DNA of 64,000 bases from Agrobacterium vitis (GTDB lineage: Bacteria > Pseudomonadota > Alphaproteobacteria > Rhizobiales > Rhizobiaceae), in the NCBI RefSeq assembly GCF_013337045.2, contig NZ_CP118259.1:2480001-2544000 (forward strand), given 5' to 3'. Positions 37,104-45,326 of this stretch are shown here, piece after piece. Every line of letters starts with the position of its first letter. Positions within the stretch are counted from its first letter, which is position 1. A program made the translations under genes and the position numbers. Below the pieces are notes generated by a model. It did not search any database. It had not been told where the DNA came from and worked only from the letters and a program-made list of their open reading frames with translations.

Positions 37104-37685
37104 ATGCGCGTGCTCGTTCTTCACTCTCATCCCTTGGCTGAAAGCTTCAACCGGGCGCTCTACTACAAGACCTGCCAAAGCCTGGAGCAAGCCGGCCATG
37201 AGGTTGATGGCTGCAATTTGTATGATGAGGGTTTCGACCCGGTTCTTTCGGCTGAGGAGCGGCGGATCTATCATGATTATCCAGACAATATCCAGCCGGT
37301 GAAATCCTATGTCGAGCGGTTGAAGGCAGCAGAAGGCCTTGTTATCGTCACCCCCGTGTGGAATTTCAGCTTTCCCGCCATGCTGAGCGGCTATTTTGAC
37401 CGTGTCTGGCTGCCGGGGGTCACGTTCGAACTGATCGATGGAAAACTGACGCCAACGCTGCGCCATATCCGCAAACTGGCGGGGGTTCTAACCTATGGCG
37501 CAACCCCGTTGCGGGCTTTTCTTGCGGGTAACCCACCAAAGAAATCCGTGAAGCGTGTGCTGCGCGCCCAGATCAAGCTCGGCGCGCCGGTAAAATTTCT
37601 TGCCCATTACGATATGAACAATTGCACGCAACAAAGCCGCGCCACCTTTCTGGATAAGGTGGGGGGCGTGATGGAGCGGTTTTAA
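37104..37685 (+). CDS. NAD(P)H-quinone oxidoreductase-like flavoprotein
   Basis: 193 residues of the flavodoxin-like fold (MdaB/NQO1/YwrO group). The N terminus MRVLVLHSHPLAESFNRAL binds FMN or FAD phosphate; VTPVWNFSFPAMLSGYFDRVWLPG is the active-site loop seen in these reductases. It reduces quinones or other electrophiles in the cytoplasm. The start at 37104 follows CAGGGA. It may be read from the FAD-oxidase operon, but the 220-base gap contains a small hairpin, so it is probably separate. Confidence 0.88.
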   Translation: MRVLVLHSHPLAESFNRALYYKTCQSLEQAGHEVDGCNLYDEGFDPVLSAEERRIYHDYPDNIQPVKSYVERLKAAEGLVIVTPVWNFSFPAMLSGYFDRVWLPGVTFELIDGKLTPTLRHIRKLAGVLTYGATPLRAFLAGNPPKKSVKRVLRAQIKLGAPVKFLAHYDMNNCTQQSRATFLDKVGGVMERF

Positions 37686-37805
37686 TTTATTAAATTACAC
37701 CCAAAAATAGTAATACCTCAAAACAAAATCAATTTGAATCACCACTTTTGGTTTTGTATTTACGTGATGCACCAAATGAGGTGTATCACTGGAGGAAATA
37801 TTTTT

Positions 37806-38117
37806 ATGTCTGATCAACGTATTATTGCAGGTACGGTCAAATCCACAGGTGAAATCATTTCTGGCGAAGGTTTCAGCGTATCCCGCGTTTCCAAAGGACA
37901 TTACCAGGTTTCATTCCGCCCCGCTTTCAGCAAGATCGGCGGTGCTTCGGTAACGCAGATTTTTCCGAGCGATGGCAGTACGAGGGACAACGCCGTCATC
38001 ATCAGCCTCGATGTCAACGGCGTTTATCTCAAGACGGGCGGTGACAGCGGTGATGCGAGTGATCGTAACTTCACCTTCGTTGCCGTTGGTAACGGTAGCC
38101 AGACGGCAACCGTCTGA
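37806..38117 (+). CDS. Small beta-rich protein of unknown function
   Basis: 103 residues, no family recognised. The sequence alternates as short strands: SDQRIIAGTVKSTGEIISGEGFSV, GHYQVSFRPAFSKIGG, AVIISLDVNGVYLKT, and RNFTFVAVGN. This layout resembles small beta-sandwich domains at the C terminus of phage tail fibres and surface proteins, but here the domain stands alone without a signal peptide. A strong GGAGGAAA ribosome site precedes the ATG. A terminator lies downstream. The flanking bases before it are AT-rich. Confidence 0.7.
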   Translation: MSDQRIIAGTVKSTGEIISGEGFSVSRVSKGHYQVSFRPAFSKIGGASVTQIFPSDGSTRDNAVIISLDVNGVYLKTGGDSGDASDRNFTFVAVGNGSQTATV

Positions 38118-38225
38118 TATTACCGCGCCGTGCGCTTTATAAAACGCACAAATGACGCTGTAACACTTTAAATCTGCTGCATAATTTTCCCGTTAAATAG
38201 ATTCCGATTTAAGGAATCATGCAGC
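38118..38225. repeat. Mosaic palindromic element, modules C then B
   Basis: GCGCCGTGCGC...GACGCTGTAACACT followed by the ATAATTTTCCCG palindrome (38176-38225). The same order and linker occur at 27061-27160 (GGCGCTGTAACGCTTTTTAG, then CTGCATAATTTTATCCCG). Confidence 0.7.
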
Positions 38226-38236
38226 AAGCCGAAGAG

Positions 38237-38262
38237 AAAGGGAGGTATCCGCCTCCCTTTTT
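38237..38262 (+). terminator. Rho-independent terminator
   Basis: Stem AAAGGGAGG / CCTCCCTTT with a six-base loop and a T tract, 120 bases after the small beta-rich gene. The stem is symmetric enough to act also for the convergent gene. Confidence 0.85.
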
Positions 38263-38301
38263 GATAGGATTTACTGGAAAAATAAAAACAACCTTTAAGG
38301 G

Positions 38302-38793
38302 CTACTTTGCCGCCTTCAGCGAGGAGATGATCTCCTGCAATTCGGCACCGTGCTTTTCCTGTTTGCCCTTCGTTCCCCAATAGGTAATGACCAGCAGCTT
38401 TCCGGGACGGGGTGAGAGCAGCGACAGACCAACATTGACGGCGCCGTCTTCATCGACGCCGGTCCAGTCGAAATTGGTCATGTCCATGCCATTGATGACT
38501 TCGTCCGACTGCTTCTGGGTCGAGCCGTCGATCTTGACGCCGTTGTCTTGAAGGAAAGCGATGGCGTCATCGATCACCTTATCCGTGGTCTTGGCGTTGG
38601 CAACGTCGATGGCGATATAGATCGCGCCGTCTTCGGAGGTCGCATCGATGCCACTTTCGGTTTCCTTCGGCTCCCAGTCGGCGGGAATAGTGATACGCGC
38701 GACCGGATTATCGCTTGGAAACAGCAGCGTATCGGCAAAAGACAGGCTTGGCAGAAAGAAGGTCAGCGCGGCAACGGCGAATAGTCTCTTCAC
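38302..38793 (-). CDS. Exported protein of unknown function
   Basis: 163 residues. The signal peptide is clear (KRLFAVAALTFFLPSLSFA, cleavage after residue 20). The mature part has the pattern DWEPKETESGIDATSEDGAIYIAIDV, then KVIDDAIAFLQDNGVKID, and ends VITYWGTKGKQEKHGAELQEIISSLK, a small alpha/beta periplasmic domain found in Rhizobiaceae (histidine-kinase-like extracellular folds are an alternative). The start is GTG at 38793 with AGGGGG before it; the longer frame to 38940 lies in a repeat element. Confidence 0.8.
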   Translation of the reverse strand: MKRLFAVAALTFFLPSLSFADTLLFPSDNPVARITIPADWEPKETESGIDATSEDGAIYIAIDVANAKTTDKVIDDAIAFLQDNGVKIDGSTQKQSDEVINGMDMTNFDWTGVDEDGAVNVGLSLLSPRPGKLLVITYWGTKGKQEKHGAELQEIISSLKAAK

Positions 38794-39168
38794 GGATGGT
38801 CCCCCTAGAGCATTTCCAGCAAAAGTGCACAGCGGTTTTGCGTCCGGAAATGCGTTAAAACAAAGAGTTAGAGTATCGATCCAACCCGAGGCGTCAGCCG
38901 AGTTTGGAAAAATCGATGCGTAAACAAAAACCGAGTGCACGAAAGCATGAACGAAGTGAATGCGTCAGTGCACTTGGATCGATCAGGTGTCGATTGCCGA
39001 ACTTAGAGATTTCCATCCGTCTGTCGCTGGGAATTGCTGACCAGAGCTGTACTATTTCAGGGTATGTTGTACGTCATGCCAATATAGGCCCTGGACGTTC
39101 CGGGCAAAAAAAAGCCCCACTGGCGCAAGGCCGGCGGGGCAAGATGACTGGAGAGTCAAAAAAGGTCG
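38794..39168. repeat. Repeat-rich intergenic region
   Basis: About 375 bases. 38810-38940 contains a widespread rhizobial type of element (GAGCATTTCCAGCAAAAGTG, GCGTCCGGAAATGCG, GATCGATGCGTAAACAAAAA), with internal inverted segments. The rest (to 39105) shows no gene; 39106-39140 holds a terminator. Confidence 0.65.
39106..39140 (-). terminator. Rho-independent terminator (minus strand)
   Basis: On the minus strand a GC-rich hairpin GCCCCGCCGGCC...GCCAGTGGGGC is followed by eight T, 28 bases after the stop of the DUF1236-type gene. Confidence 0.9.
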
Positions 39169-39570
39169 TTACTGAATGATATCAATGACCGTATAGGACT
39201 GCGGATCGACGATAACACGCTCGTTGTTGACGATCGCGTAGGCGTAGGTCGGATCTTCCGGGATCGGGGTGATCACAATCTGACGCGGCAAGTGCTGGCC
39301 AACCACGATTTCCTGATCGGTCACGTAAGGCTGCGCTGGCATTGGCTGCTGGCGAACATAGGTCACAACACGCGGTGGCGGCGGATCAATGGCCGTTCCG
39401 GCAACTGCGCCGACGACGCCGCCAACGGCTGCCCCGACGGGACCACCAACAACAGCACCGGTAACCGCACCACCTGCTGCACCGGTCACAGTGGCATTCT
39501 GCGCCATGGCGGAGGTTGCAACAGAGCCGGCAAGAGCGGCAGCGACAATAAGAGCAATCTTGGTTTTCAT
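39169..39570 (-). CDS. DUF1236-like exported protein with glycine zipper
   Basis: 133 residues. Signal peptide with cleavage after SAMA (residue 23). Then a glycine-zipper stretch with repeated GG.V.GA.VGG units (residues about 29-60), a Pro-rich linker (DPPPPRVV), and a C-terminal region typical of DUF1236 with IVVGQHLPRQIVITPIP and YAIVNNERVIVDP. Glycine zippers insert in or lie along membranes; an outer-membrane or periplasmic role is likely but unproven. A clear terminator follows. Confidence 0.82.
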   Translation of the reverse strand: MKTKIALIVAAALAGSVATSAMAQNATVTGAAGGAVTGAVVGGPVGAAVGGVVGAVAGTAIDPPPPRVVTYVRQQPMPAQPYVTDQEIVVGQHLPRQIVITPIPEDPTYAYAIVNNERVIVDPQSYTVIDIIQ

Positions 39571-39817
39571 CAGGATATTCCTTCTTTCCGATTATCTGGG
39601 GGCATAACGGAGAAGGAAACTATTTGTTCCGAATATTTTAAATAACATCCGTTGAACACGTCATTCATCTATCGTTCATATTGCATAAATGTTTCAATAT
39701 GAGATTAGACGGTAGAAACGCTTAGTTTTTGGAATGTAAAGAAATGTTCAGATCTTTTATTTTCGACCTGTAAACATCAAAATATTCCGGCTCGATAAAA
39801 TCAAGCCGAAAAAAACA

Positions 39818-40207
39818 TCAGACTATTTTAGCCGCCGTCACTTCTACTTCAACCAGAAATTCCGGTCGGGTAAATCCGGTGACGATAAGAAGCGTTGAAA
39901 CCGGTTTTGGTTCCAACGTATAACGATCACGCACCTGCATATAGGATGCAAAATCCTCTCGGCGGGTGACAAAACCAGAGATGCGGATCACATCCGCATA
40001 ACTCATGCCCGCCTCGGCCAGAATAGTGCCGATCGCCTCGAAGCACAAAACCGCCTGGCTTTCGAGGTCATCGGGAATACTATCATCGACACCGATCCCG
40101 AGCTGGCCGGAGGTGACCAGCAGGCTGGCACCCGGAGGCACCAGCAGGCCGTGGTTGTAATTGCCGAAGGGTCTGCGCACCGATGGCGGGTTGAAGGTCG
40201 TCTTCAT
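39818..40207 (-). CDS. RidA/YjgF-family protein
   Basis: 129 residues of the Rid superfamily, trimeric enamine/imine deaminases. Pattern: HGLLVPPGASLLVTSGQLGI, then QAVLCFEAIGTILAEAGMSYADVIRISGFVT, and the end STLLIVTGFTRPEFLVEVEVTAAK. The usual catalytic Arg near the end is replaced by sequence around TGFTRPE, so its activity is not certain. It overlaps the aldehyde dehydrogenase stop by four bases, so the two are translated together and likely act in one catabolic route. Confidence 0.85.
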   Translation of the reverse strand: MKTTFNPPSVRRPFGNYNHGLLVPPGASLLVTSGQLGIGVDDSIPDDLESQAVLCFEAIGTILAEAGMSYADVIRISGFVTRREDFASYMQVRDRYTLEPKPVSTLLIVTGFTRPEFLVEVEVTAAKIV

Positions 40208-41631
40208 GCGTCCCAGCCAACGATGCCTTTGATCTCGAGGAAATCGTGGATGGCCCAATCGGCATATTCGCGGCCATTGCCCGACTGTTTGTAGCCGCCG
40301 AATGGTGCGAACGTGTCCCAATCCGGGTAGTTGAGATAGACCGACCCGGCCCGCATTTTCTTTGCCACGTCGCGGGCATGCTCAATATCGGTCGATTGCA
40401 CATAGGCCGCCAGCCCATAGACCGTGTCATTGGCGATCTCGACCGCCTCGCCCTCGTCTTTGTAGGGCAAAATCGACAGGACCGGGCCGAAGATTTCTTC
40501 GCGGGCGATGGTCATGTCGTTGGAGACGTTGCCGAAGATGGTCGGGCGAATGTAATAGCCGCGGTTCAGCCCTTCCGGGCGCCCTGGCCCGCCTGTCACC
40601 AGCGTCGCACCGTCCTTGATACCCGCCTCGATCAACCCCTGGATCTTGTCATACTGGATCTGGCTGACAACAGGGCCAAGCTTGGTGTCTTCGCTGCGCG
40701 GATCGCCGGTCACGAAATTTTCGGCCTCGGACTTCGCATAGGTCAGCGCCTCGTCATGACGGTCGGCGGGTACCAGCATCCGTGTCGGCGCATCGCAGGA
40801 CTGGCCGGAATTGCCGAAACATCCCTGCACGCCCTTGCGCACTGCCGTTTCGAAATCGGCATTGGGCAGGATGATATTGGCGGATTTGCCACCCAGTTCC
40901 TGGGCGACGCGCTTCACCGTTTCCGCTGCCGTCTTGGCAACATTAATCCCGGCCCGGGTCGAGCCGGTAAAGGACACCATATCGACATCGGGGTGACCAG
41001 CCATCACTTGGCCGACATCCGGGCCATTGCCGCTGACCATATTGTAGACGCCCTTCGGCGTACCGGCGGCCTCCATCACTTCGGAGAAGATAATGCCGCT
41101 GATCGGGGCGATCTCCGACGGCTTCAGCACCACCGTGCAGCCAGCGGCGATGGCGGGCGCGACCTTGCAGACGATCTGGTTCAGCGGCCAGTTCCACGGC
41201 GTGATCAGCGCGCAGACGCCAATCGGCTCCTTGACCACCATGGTGCCGCCGCGCTGTTCGGAAAACTTGAACGTCTCCAGCCCGGCAATCGTCGCTTCCA
41301 TATGGGCGCGTCCGGCCCAGGCCTGGCTTTCCAGGGCAAAGCTGAGCGGCGCGCCCATTTCCTGGCTGACAGCCTGCGCGATATCTTCGTACCGGCGGTT
41401 ATATTCGTCAAGAATGCGGTTCAAGAGCGCCAGCCGCTCCGCGACCGACCATTGCGAAAAACTAGCAAAGGCGCGTTTCGCCGCTGCCACCGCCTTGTCG
41501 ACATCAGCCTTTGAGCCGACGGAAATCTGGGTATAGGCCTCTTCCGTCGAGGGATCGATCACGTCGAGCACGGCGGGGTGAACCGGATCGACCCAGGCGC
41601 CATCGATGAAGAATTTCAGATGATTGCTCAT
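40204..41631 (-). CDS. NAD(P)-dependent aldehyde dehydrogenase
   Basis: 475 residues. NAD-binding region with ITPWNWPLNQIVCKVAPAIAAG and VVLKPSE; catalytic Glu in AQELGGKSANI near 260; catalytic Cys in NSGQSCDAPTRML near 294; C-terminal GGYKQSGNGREY. Oxidises an aldehyde to its acid. The substrate is unknown; the coupled RidA-like gene points to an amine- or amino-acid-derived aldehyde. It begins after a gap of 170 bases from the HEAT-like gene; no local regulator is seen. Confidence 0.92.
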   Translation of the reverse strand: MSNHLKFFIDGAWVDPVHPAVLDVIDPSTEEAYTQISVGSKADVDKAVAAAKRAFASFSQWSVAERLALLNRILDEYNRRYEDIAQAVSQEMGAPLSFALESQAWAGRAHMEATIAGLETFKFSEQRGGTMVVKEPIGVCALITPWNWPLNQIVCKVAPAIAAGCTVVLKPSEIAPISGIIFSEVMEAAGTPKGVYNMVSGNGPDVGQVMAGHPDVDMVSFTGSTRAGINVAKTAAETVKRVAQELGGKSANIILPNADFETAVRKGVQGCFGNSGQSCDAPTRMLVPADRHDEALTYAKSEAENFVTGDPRSEDTKLGPVVSQIQYDKIQGLIEAGIKDGATLVTGGPGRPEGLNRGYYIRPTIFGNVSNDMTIAREEIFGPVLSILPYKDEGEAVEIANDTVYGLAAYVQSTDIEHARDVAKKMRAGSVYLNYPDWDTFAPFGGYKQSGNGREYADWAIHDFLEIKGIVGWDA

Positions 41632-41798
41632 GAACTGCCTCCGGTGGTTTGTTTGACCGGAGACTACTGCAAAACTCCTCGAATCGGAATGATTTAAGGG
41701 TAGAATTATGCAGTGAATTTAACAATAAACGATGTCGATCTAGCCCGTCAGAGGGATAGAGTCGGAAACTACATCAGTGGCGGTGAGGCGTTCAGTAT

Positions 41799-42500
41799 TT
41801 ACGGCTGATCCCGTGGTACATGCCTTTGTTCTCGCCGCCGTCTGTGGTGCGATACGAACGCATCGAGATGGTCGAAGGTAAAACTATCTTCTTCTTGAAT
41901 GGTTGCTCTCAGCTTGTCCACGCTTGCACCACATCGCACCTCACTGGCGATATGGAGGGCTCTGATTGCGCGCTTTTTGAATCGACCTTTCCAAGTATGA
42001 GCGGAGAGGTTGGCAGTGTCTGCTGACAACCGCCGGGAAAAATCATCGAATTGCTCGTCAGTTGCCTTGATAGCCCAGTCGATCACTTTTAACCGCACGC
42101 GAACATCGAAGTCCTGGATGCCTTTCACCAAGCCTTGAGCAGCCGTTTCATCGTACCATCCACTATCTAGGAGATAGCCAACGAACGCCCTCCGACATTC
42201 AGGCATTACATCGTCGGCAAGTTTGAGGACGGCGATCTTTAACATATCGCTGGGAGGCGACACCTCAAACAAGAAGTACGCCGCTCTAAGCCGATCATTG
42301 GCGTCTTTTGATTCGATAAAATCAACGAGAACCGATAGATCGTCACCATTCTCCCATCTTCGAAAAACAGTCCAAAAAGCCTTGTAGACGAGATCCCGAT
42401 CATTTTCGACCGCCGCCAATTGCAGCAAGTCTCTCGTAGAATAGCTGGATAAGTCGTTTCGCATTATGCGGCGGATATAGAAATCCGCGAGTCTGGGCAT
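41799..42500 (-). CDS. HEAT-repeat-like helical protein, unknown function
   Basis: 233 residues. The sequence forms repeated pairs of helices of about 30-35 residues (STRDLLQLAAVENDRDLVYKAFWTVFRRW, then DLSVLVDFIESKDANDRLRAAYFLFE, MLKIAVLKLADDVMPECRRAFVGYLL, then GLVKGIQDFDVRVRLKVIDWAI), which suggests HEAT-like repeats. The tail is basic (HHRRRREQR). Codon use looks less GC-biased than neighbours, which hints at transfer. Similar small repeat proteins are often immunity or adaptor proteins, but no partner gene is adjacent. The start is either 42500 or 42464. Confidence 0.65.
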   Translation of the reverse strand: MPRLADFYIRRIMRNDLSSYSTRDLLQLAAVENDRDLVYKAFWTVFRRWENGDDLSVLVDFIESKDANDRLRAAYFLFEVSPPSDMLKIAVLKLADDVMPECRRAFVGYLLDSGWYDETAAQGLVKGIQDFDVRVRLKVIDWAIKATDEQFDDFSRRLSADTANLSAHTWKGRFKKRAIRALHIASEVRCGASVDKLRATIQEEDSFTFDHLDAFVSHHRRRREQRHVPRDQP

Positions 42501-42695
42501 TTAGTATGCCTGTTAGTATTAGATAATCGCCCGACATCTACAACGTCACAGGCGTTATACAGCCACCAAGGAAGCGGCTCCATCACCAACACCCATCTCC
42601 TTGGCTTTATCAGACTAACTTGCATGTCTTGATGAGCGAAGCAATGGCTTCGACGTCATTCTGTGGTGACAAATAACGCCGTCCCGCAAGCCGAT

Positions 42696-43403
42696 TCACG
42701 CCTGTTCCTGTCCAGGATCGGCTGGAAGCTGCCAGTCGATGGGGACCTCTCCATGCGCCTCCAGATAGGCATTGGCTTTGGAAAACGGCTTTGAGCCAAA
42801 AAAGCCGTTATGGGCCGAGAGCGGCGATGGATGTACGGATTTCAGCACCAGATGCCGGGCCGGATCGACGAAAGCCGCCTTTTTCTGCGCATAAGCACCC
42901 CAGAGGATGAAGACCACGTGCTCACGTTGCTCGGCCACGGCATGGATGACCCGGTCGGTGAACTTTTCCCAACCCTTGCCCTGGTGCGACCCAGCCCTGC
43001 CCTCTTCCACCGTCAACACGCTGTTGAGCAGCAGTACGCCCTGGCTCGCCCAATGTTCCAGAAAGCCATGGCGCACCGGGGCAATGCCGAGATCGGCCTG
43101 CAATTCCTTGTAGATATTGACCAGCGACGGCGGAATGCGCACGCCGGGCTGGACAGAAAAGCATAGGCCATGCGCCTGCCCCGCGCCATGATAGGGGTCC
43201 TGCCCCAGGATCACCACCCGCACCTTGTCGATGGGGGTCAGATCCAGCGCCCGGAAATACTCTGGCCCTCTGGGGAAAATCGGCTTGCCCTGCTGCTTTT
43301 CCTCGACCAGAAACTGCTTGAGGGTCTGCATATAGGGCTTTTCGAATTCCTCGCCGACCATGGCCTTCCAGCTGTCTTCCAGGCGAAGCGTCGATTGCGC
43401 CAT
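42696..43403 (-). CDS. ung: Uracil-DNA glycosylase
   Basis: Removes uracil from DNA. Motifs: GQDPYHG at residues 67-73 with catalytic Asp, [19 protein letters not shown] near 115-133, and [13 protein letters not shown] near 190-203 with the catalytic His. Length 235 is normal. It starts 25 bases after the aldolase gene on the same strand, so may be read through from it, though the functions are unrelated. Confidence 0.96.
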   Translation of the reverse strand: MAQSTLRLEDSWKAMVGEEFEKPYMQTLKQFLVEEKQQGKPIFPRGPEYFRALDLTPIDKVRVVILGQDPYHGAGQAHGLCFSVQPGVRIPPSLVNIYKELQADLGIAPVRHGFLEHWASQGVLLLNSVLTVEEGRAGSHQGKGWEKFTDRVIHAVAEQREHVVFILWGAYAQKKAAFVDPARHLVLKSVHPSPLSAHNGFFGSKPFSKANAYLEAHGEVPIDWQLPADPGQEQA

Positions 43404-43428
43404 CAGTCTCTCCTCACTGTCAGGGGTG

Positions 43429-44226
43429 TCAATAACCGCCAGTCGCCTCTGGTCCTGCCTCGCCTTTGACGCTGCTCAAATGGTTGGCGGCAGCGGCAAC
43501 CAGCAGGCCGACATCGCTTTGGGTGGCGATGAAGCGCGCCCCGTTGCTGCGGGCAAGATCGATCATCACAGGATCGGTTGACATGATCCCGGCAGGCTTG
43601 CCCAGCGCCTTGGCCCGACGCAGAATATCCTCCACCGCCGTGTAAACCTCCGGCACATCGGCGCGGCCCGGAAAACCGAGATCACCGGCCAGATCCGCAG
43701 GCCCAATCAGAAAAGCATCGACGCCGTCAGTGGCAAGGATCGCCTCCAGATTGGCCATCGCCAACCGGCTTTCGATCTGCACGATCAGACAAATCTGGTC
43801 ATTGGCACTTGCCACATAATCGCCGATCCGGCCGAAGTCGGAGGCCCGACCAAGCCCGGCCCCCATGCCGCGAATGCCAAAGGGCGGGTAGCGGCAGGCT
43901 TTTGCAGCAGCCAAGGCCTGCTCCGGCGTATCGACCATCGGGATCAGCAGCGTCTGCGCGCCAATATCCAGCGCCTGCTTGATCAGCCAGGCTTCGCCCA
44001 CGGGCAGACGCACCACCTGATGGGCGGATTGACGGGCGGAGGCGGCAAGCTGGGCGGCAAGCAGCGGAATGTCATTTGGCCCATGCTCGCCATCGATCAG
44101 CACCCAGTCATAACCGGCACCGGCACAAAGCTCGGCCCCATGCGCAGAGGCCAGCGCCACCCACAGTCCGTAAAGAACAGCGTCCTGCCGCAGGGCTTGC
44201 TTGAAACCATTGACGGGTGCGGGCAT
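43429..44226 (-). CDS. HpcH/HpaI-family class II aldolase
   Basis: 265 residues of the metal-dependent aldolase group that cleaves 4-hydroxy-2-oxo acids to pyruvate and an aldehyde (HpaI, GarL, RhmA). Features: [78 protein letters not shown], and [37 protein letters not shown]. The start at 44226 fits relatives. It is divergent from the SorC regulator, which probably controls it in response to a sugar-acid intermediate. Confidence 0.92.
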   Translation of the reverse strand: MPAPVNGFKQALRQDAVLYGLWVALASAHGAELCAGAGYDWVLIDGEHGPNDIPLLAAQLAASARQSAHQVVRLPVGEAWLIKQALDIGAQTLLIPMVDTPEQALAAAKACRYPPFGIRGMGAGLGRASDFGRIGDYVASANDQICLIVQIESRLAMANLEAILATDGVDAFLIGPADLAGDLGFPGRADVPEVYTAVEDILRRAKALGKPAGIMSTDPVMIDLARSNGARFIATQSDVGLLVAAAANHLSSVKGEAGPEATGGY

Positions 44227-44372
44227 CGGCCAATCTCCATTCGCTGTCGTCAGACTTTCATAGCCCTCATTGCAGATGCGGTTCAAGGCCGATCCTGCCG
44301 GTATCGGACTGAAACAATTGACAGCCCATCCCCTTTGCCTCTACCTCATCCACCAAGGGAAGAGGTTTTTCG

Positions 44373-45326
44373 ATGGCACGCAAAGTAGGTTCAAACGCCA
44401 GGCTGGACGACGCCGCCCGCGCCGGCTGGCTCTATTATGTGGCCGGTCGCACGCAGGACGAGATCGCCGCGGCGATGAATATTTCCCGCCAGAGCGCCCA
44501 GCGGCTGGTGTCACTGGCGGTTGCCGAAAAGCTGGTCAAGGTCCGCCTCGACCATCCGATTGCTGTCTGTCTGGAACTGGCCGATGCGGTGAAACAGGCC
44601 TATGGCCTGAAGCAGGTCGAGGTCGTGCCGACCGATCCCGGCTCGGACGCCACCGCCACAGGCATTGCCGAGGCAGGCGCTGCCGAACTGGAGCGTTGGC
44701 TGAAACGGCCGGACCCGCTGACCATCGCCATGGGTACAGGCCGAACGCTGCGCGCCATGATCGATCAATTGCCGCAGATGGACTGTCCGCAGCACAAGAT
44801 CGTCTCATTGACCGGCAATATCAGCCCGGATGGATCGGCGGCCTATTTCAACGTGATCTTTTCCATGGCCGATGCGGTGAAAGCCCGGCATTTTCCGATG
44901 CCACTACCGGTCATCGTTTCCAGCGCAGAGGAGCGCGACCTTTTGCACCGCCAGCCGCTGGTTGCTCCGACCATCGTGCTTGGCAGCCAATCCGATGTCA
45001 CCTTCGTCGGCATCGGTGAGATGACGCTGAGCGCGCCCTTGCTTCAGGACGGGTTCCTGAAGGAAGCCGAAATGCGCAATCTTCTGGCCGCTGGTGCCAC
45101 CGGTGAAATCTGCGGCTGGATTTTCGACGCCAAGGGCAAGCTGTTGGACGACCCGGTCAATAGCCGTGTCGCCAGTATGGCGATCCCGTCACGCCAAACC
45201 TCTGTTGTCATCGGCATGGCGCGGGGCAAACGCAAGCACGCCGCCATCCGCGCCGCTGCCCGGGGCGGCCATGTCAACGCGCTGATTATCGATGAAGATG
45301 CGGCACGCTTTCTGCTCGGACTGTGA
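44373..45326 (+). CDS. SorC-family sugar-responsive regulator
   Basis: 317 residues. N-terminal helix-turn-helix of the SorC kind (LYYVAGRTQDEIAAAMNISRQSAQRLV, residues about 20-46) and a C-terminal NagB-like effector domain with MGTGRTLRAMI near 125, SLTGNISPDGSAAYFN, and VTFVGIGEM. It binds phosphorylated sugars. Its divergence from the aldolase gene gives the likely target. The sorbitol operon begins about 6 kb to the right and could also be a target, but no evidence shows it. Its 3' end overlaps the convergent glycosyltransferase gene by 41 bases. Confidence 0.9.
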   Translation: MARKVGSNARLDDAARAGWLYYVAGRTQDEIAAAMNISRQSAQRLVSLAVAEKLVKVRLDHPIAVCLELADAVKQAYGLKQVEVVPTDPGSDATATGIAEAGAAELERWLKRPDPLTIAMGTGRTLRAMIDQLPQMDCPQHKIVSLTGNISPDGSAAYFNVIFSMADAVKARHFPMPLPVIVSSAEERDLLHRQPLVAPTIVLGSQSDVTFVGIGEMTLSAPLLQDGFLKEAEMRNLLAAGATGEICGWIFDAKGKLLDDPVNSRVASMAIPSRQTSVVIGMARGKRKHAAIRAAARGGHVNALIIDEDAARFLLGL

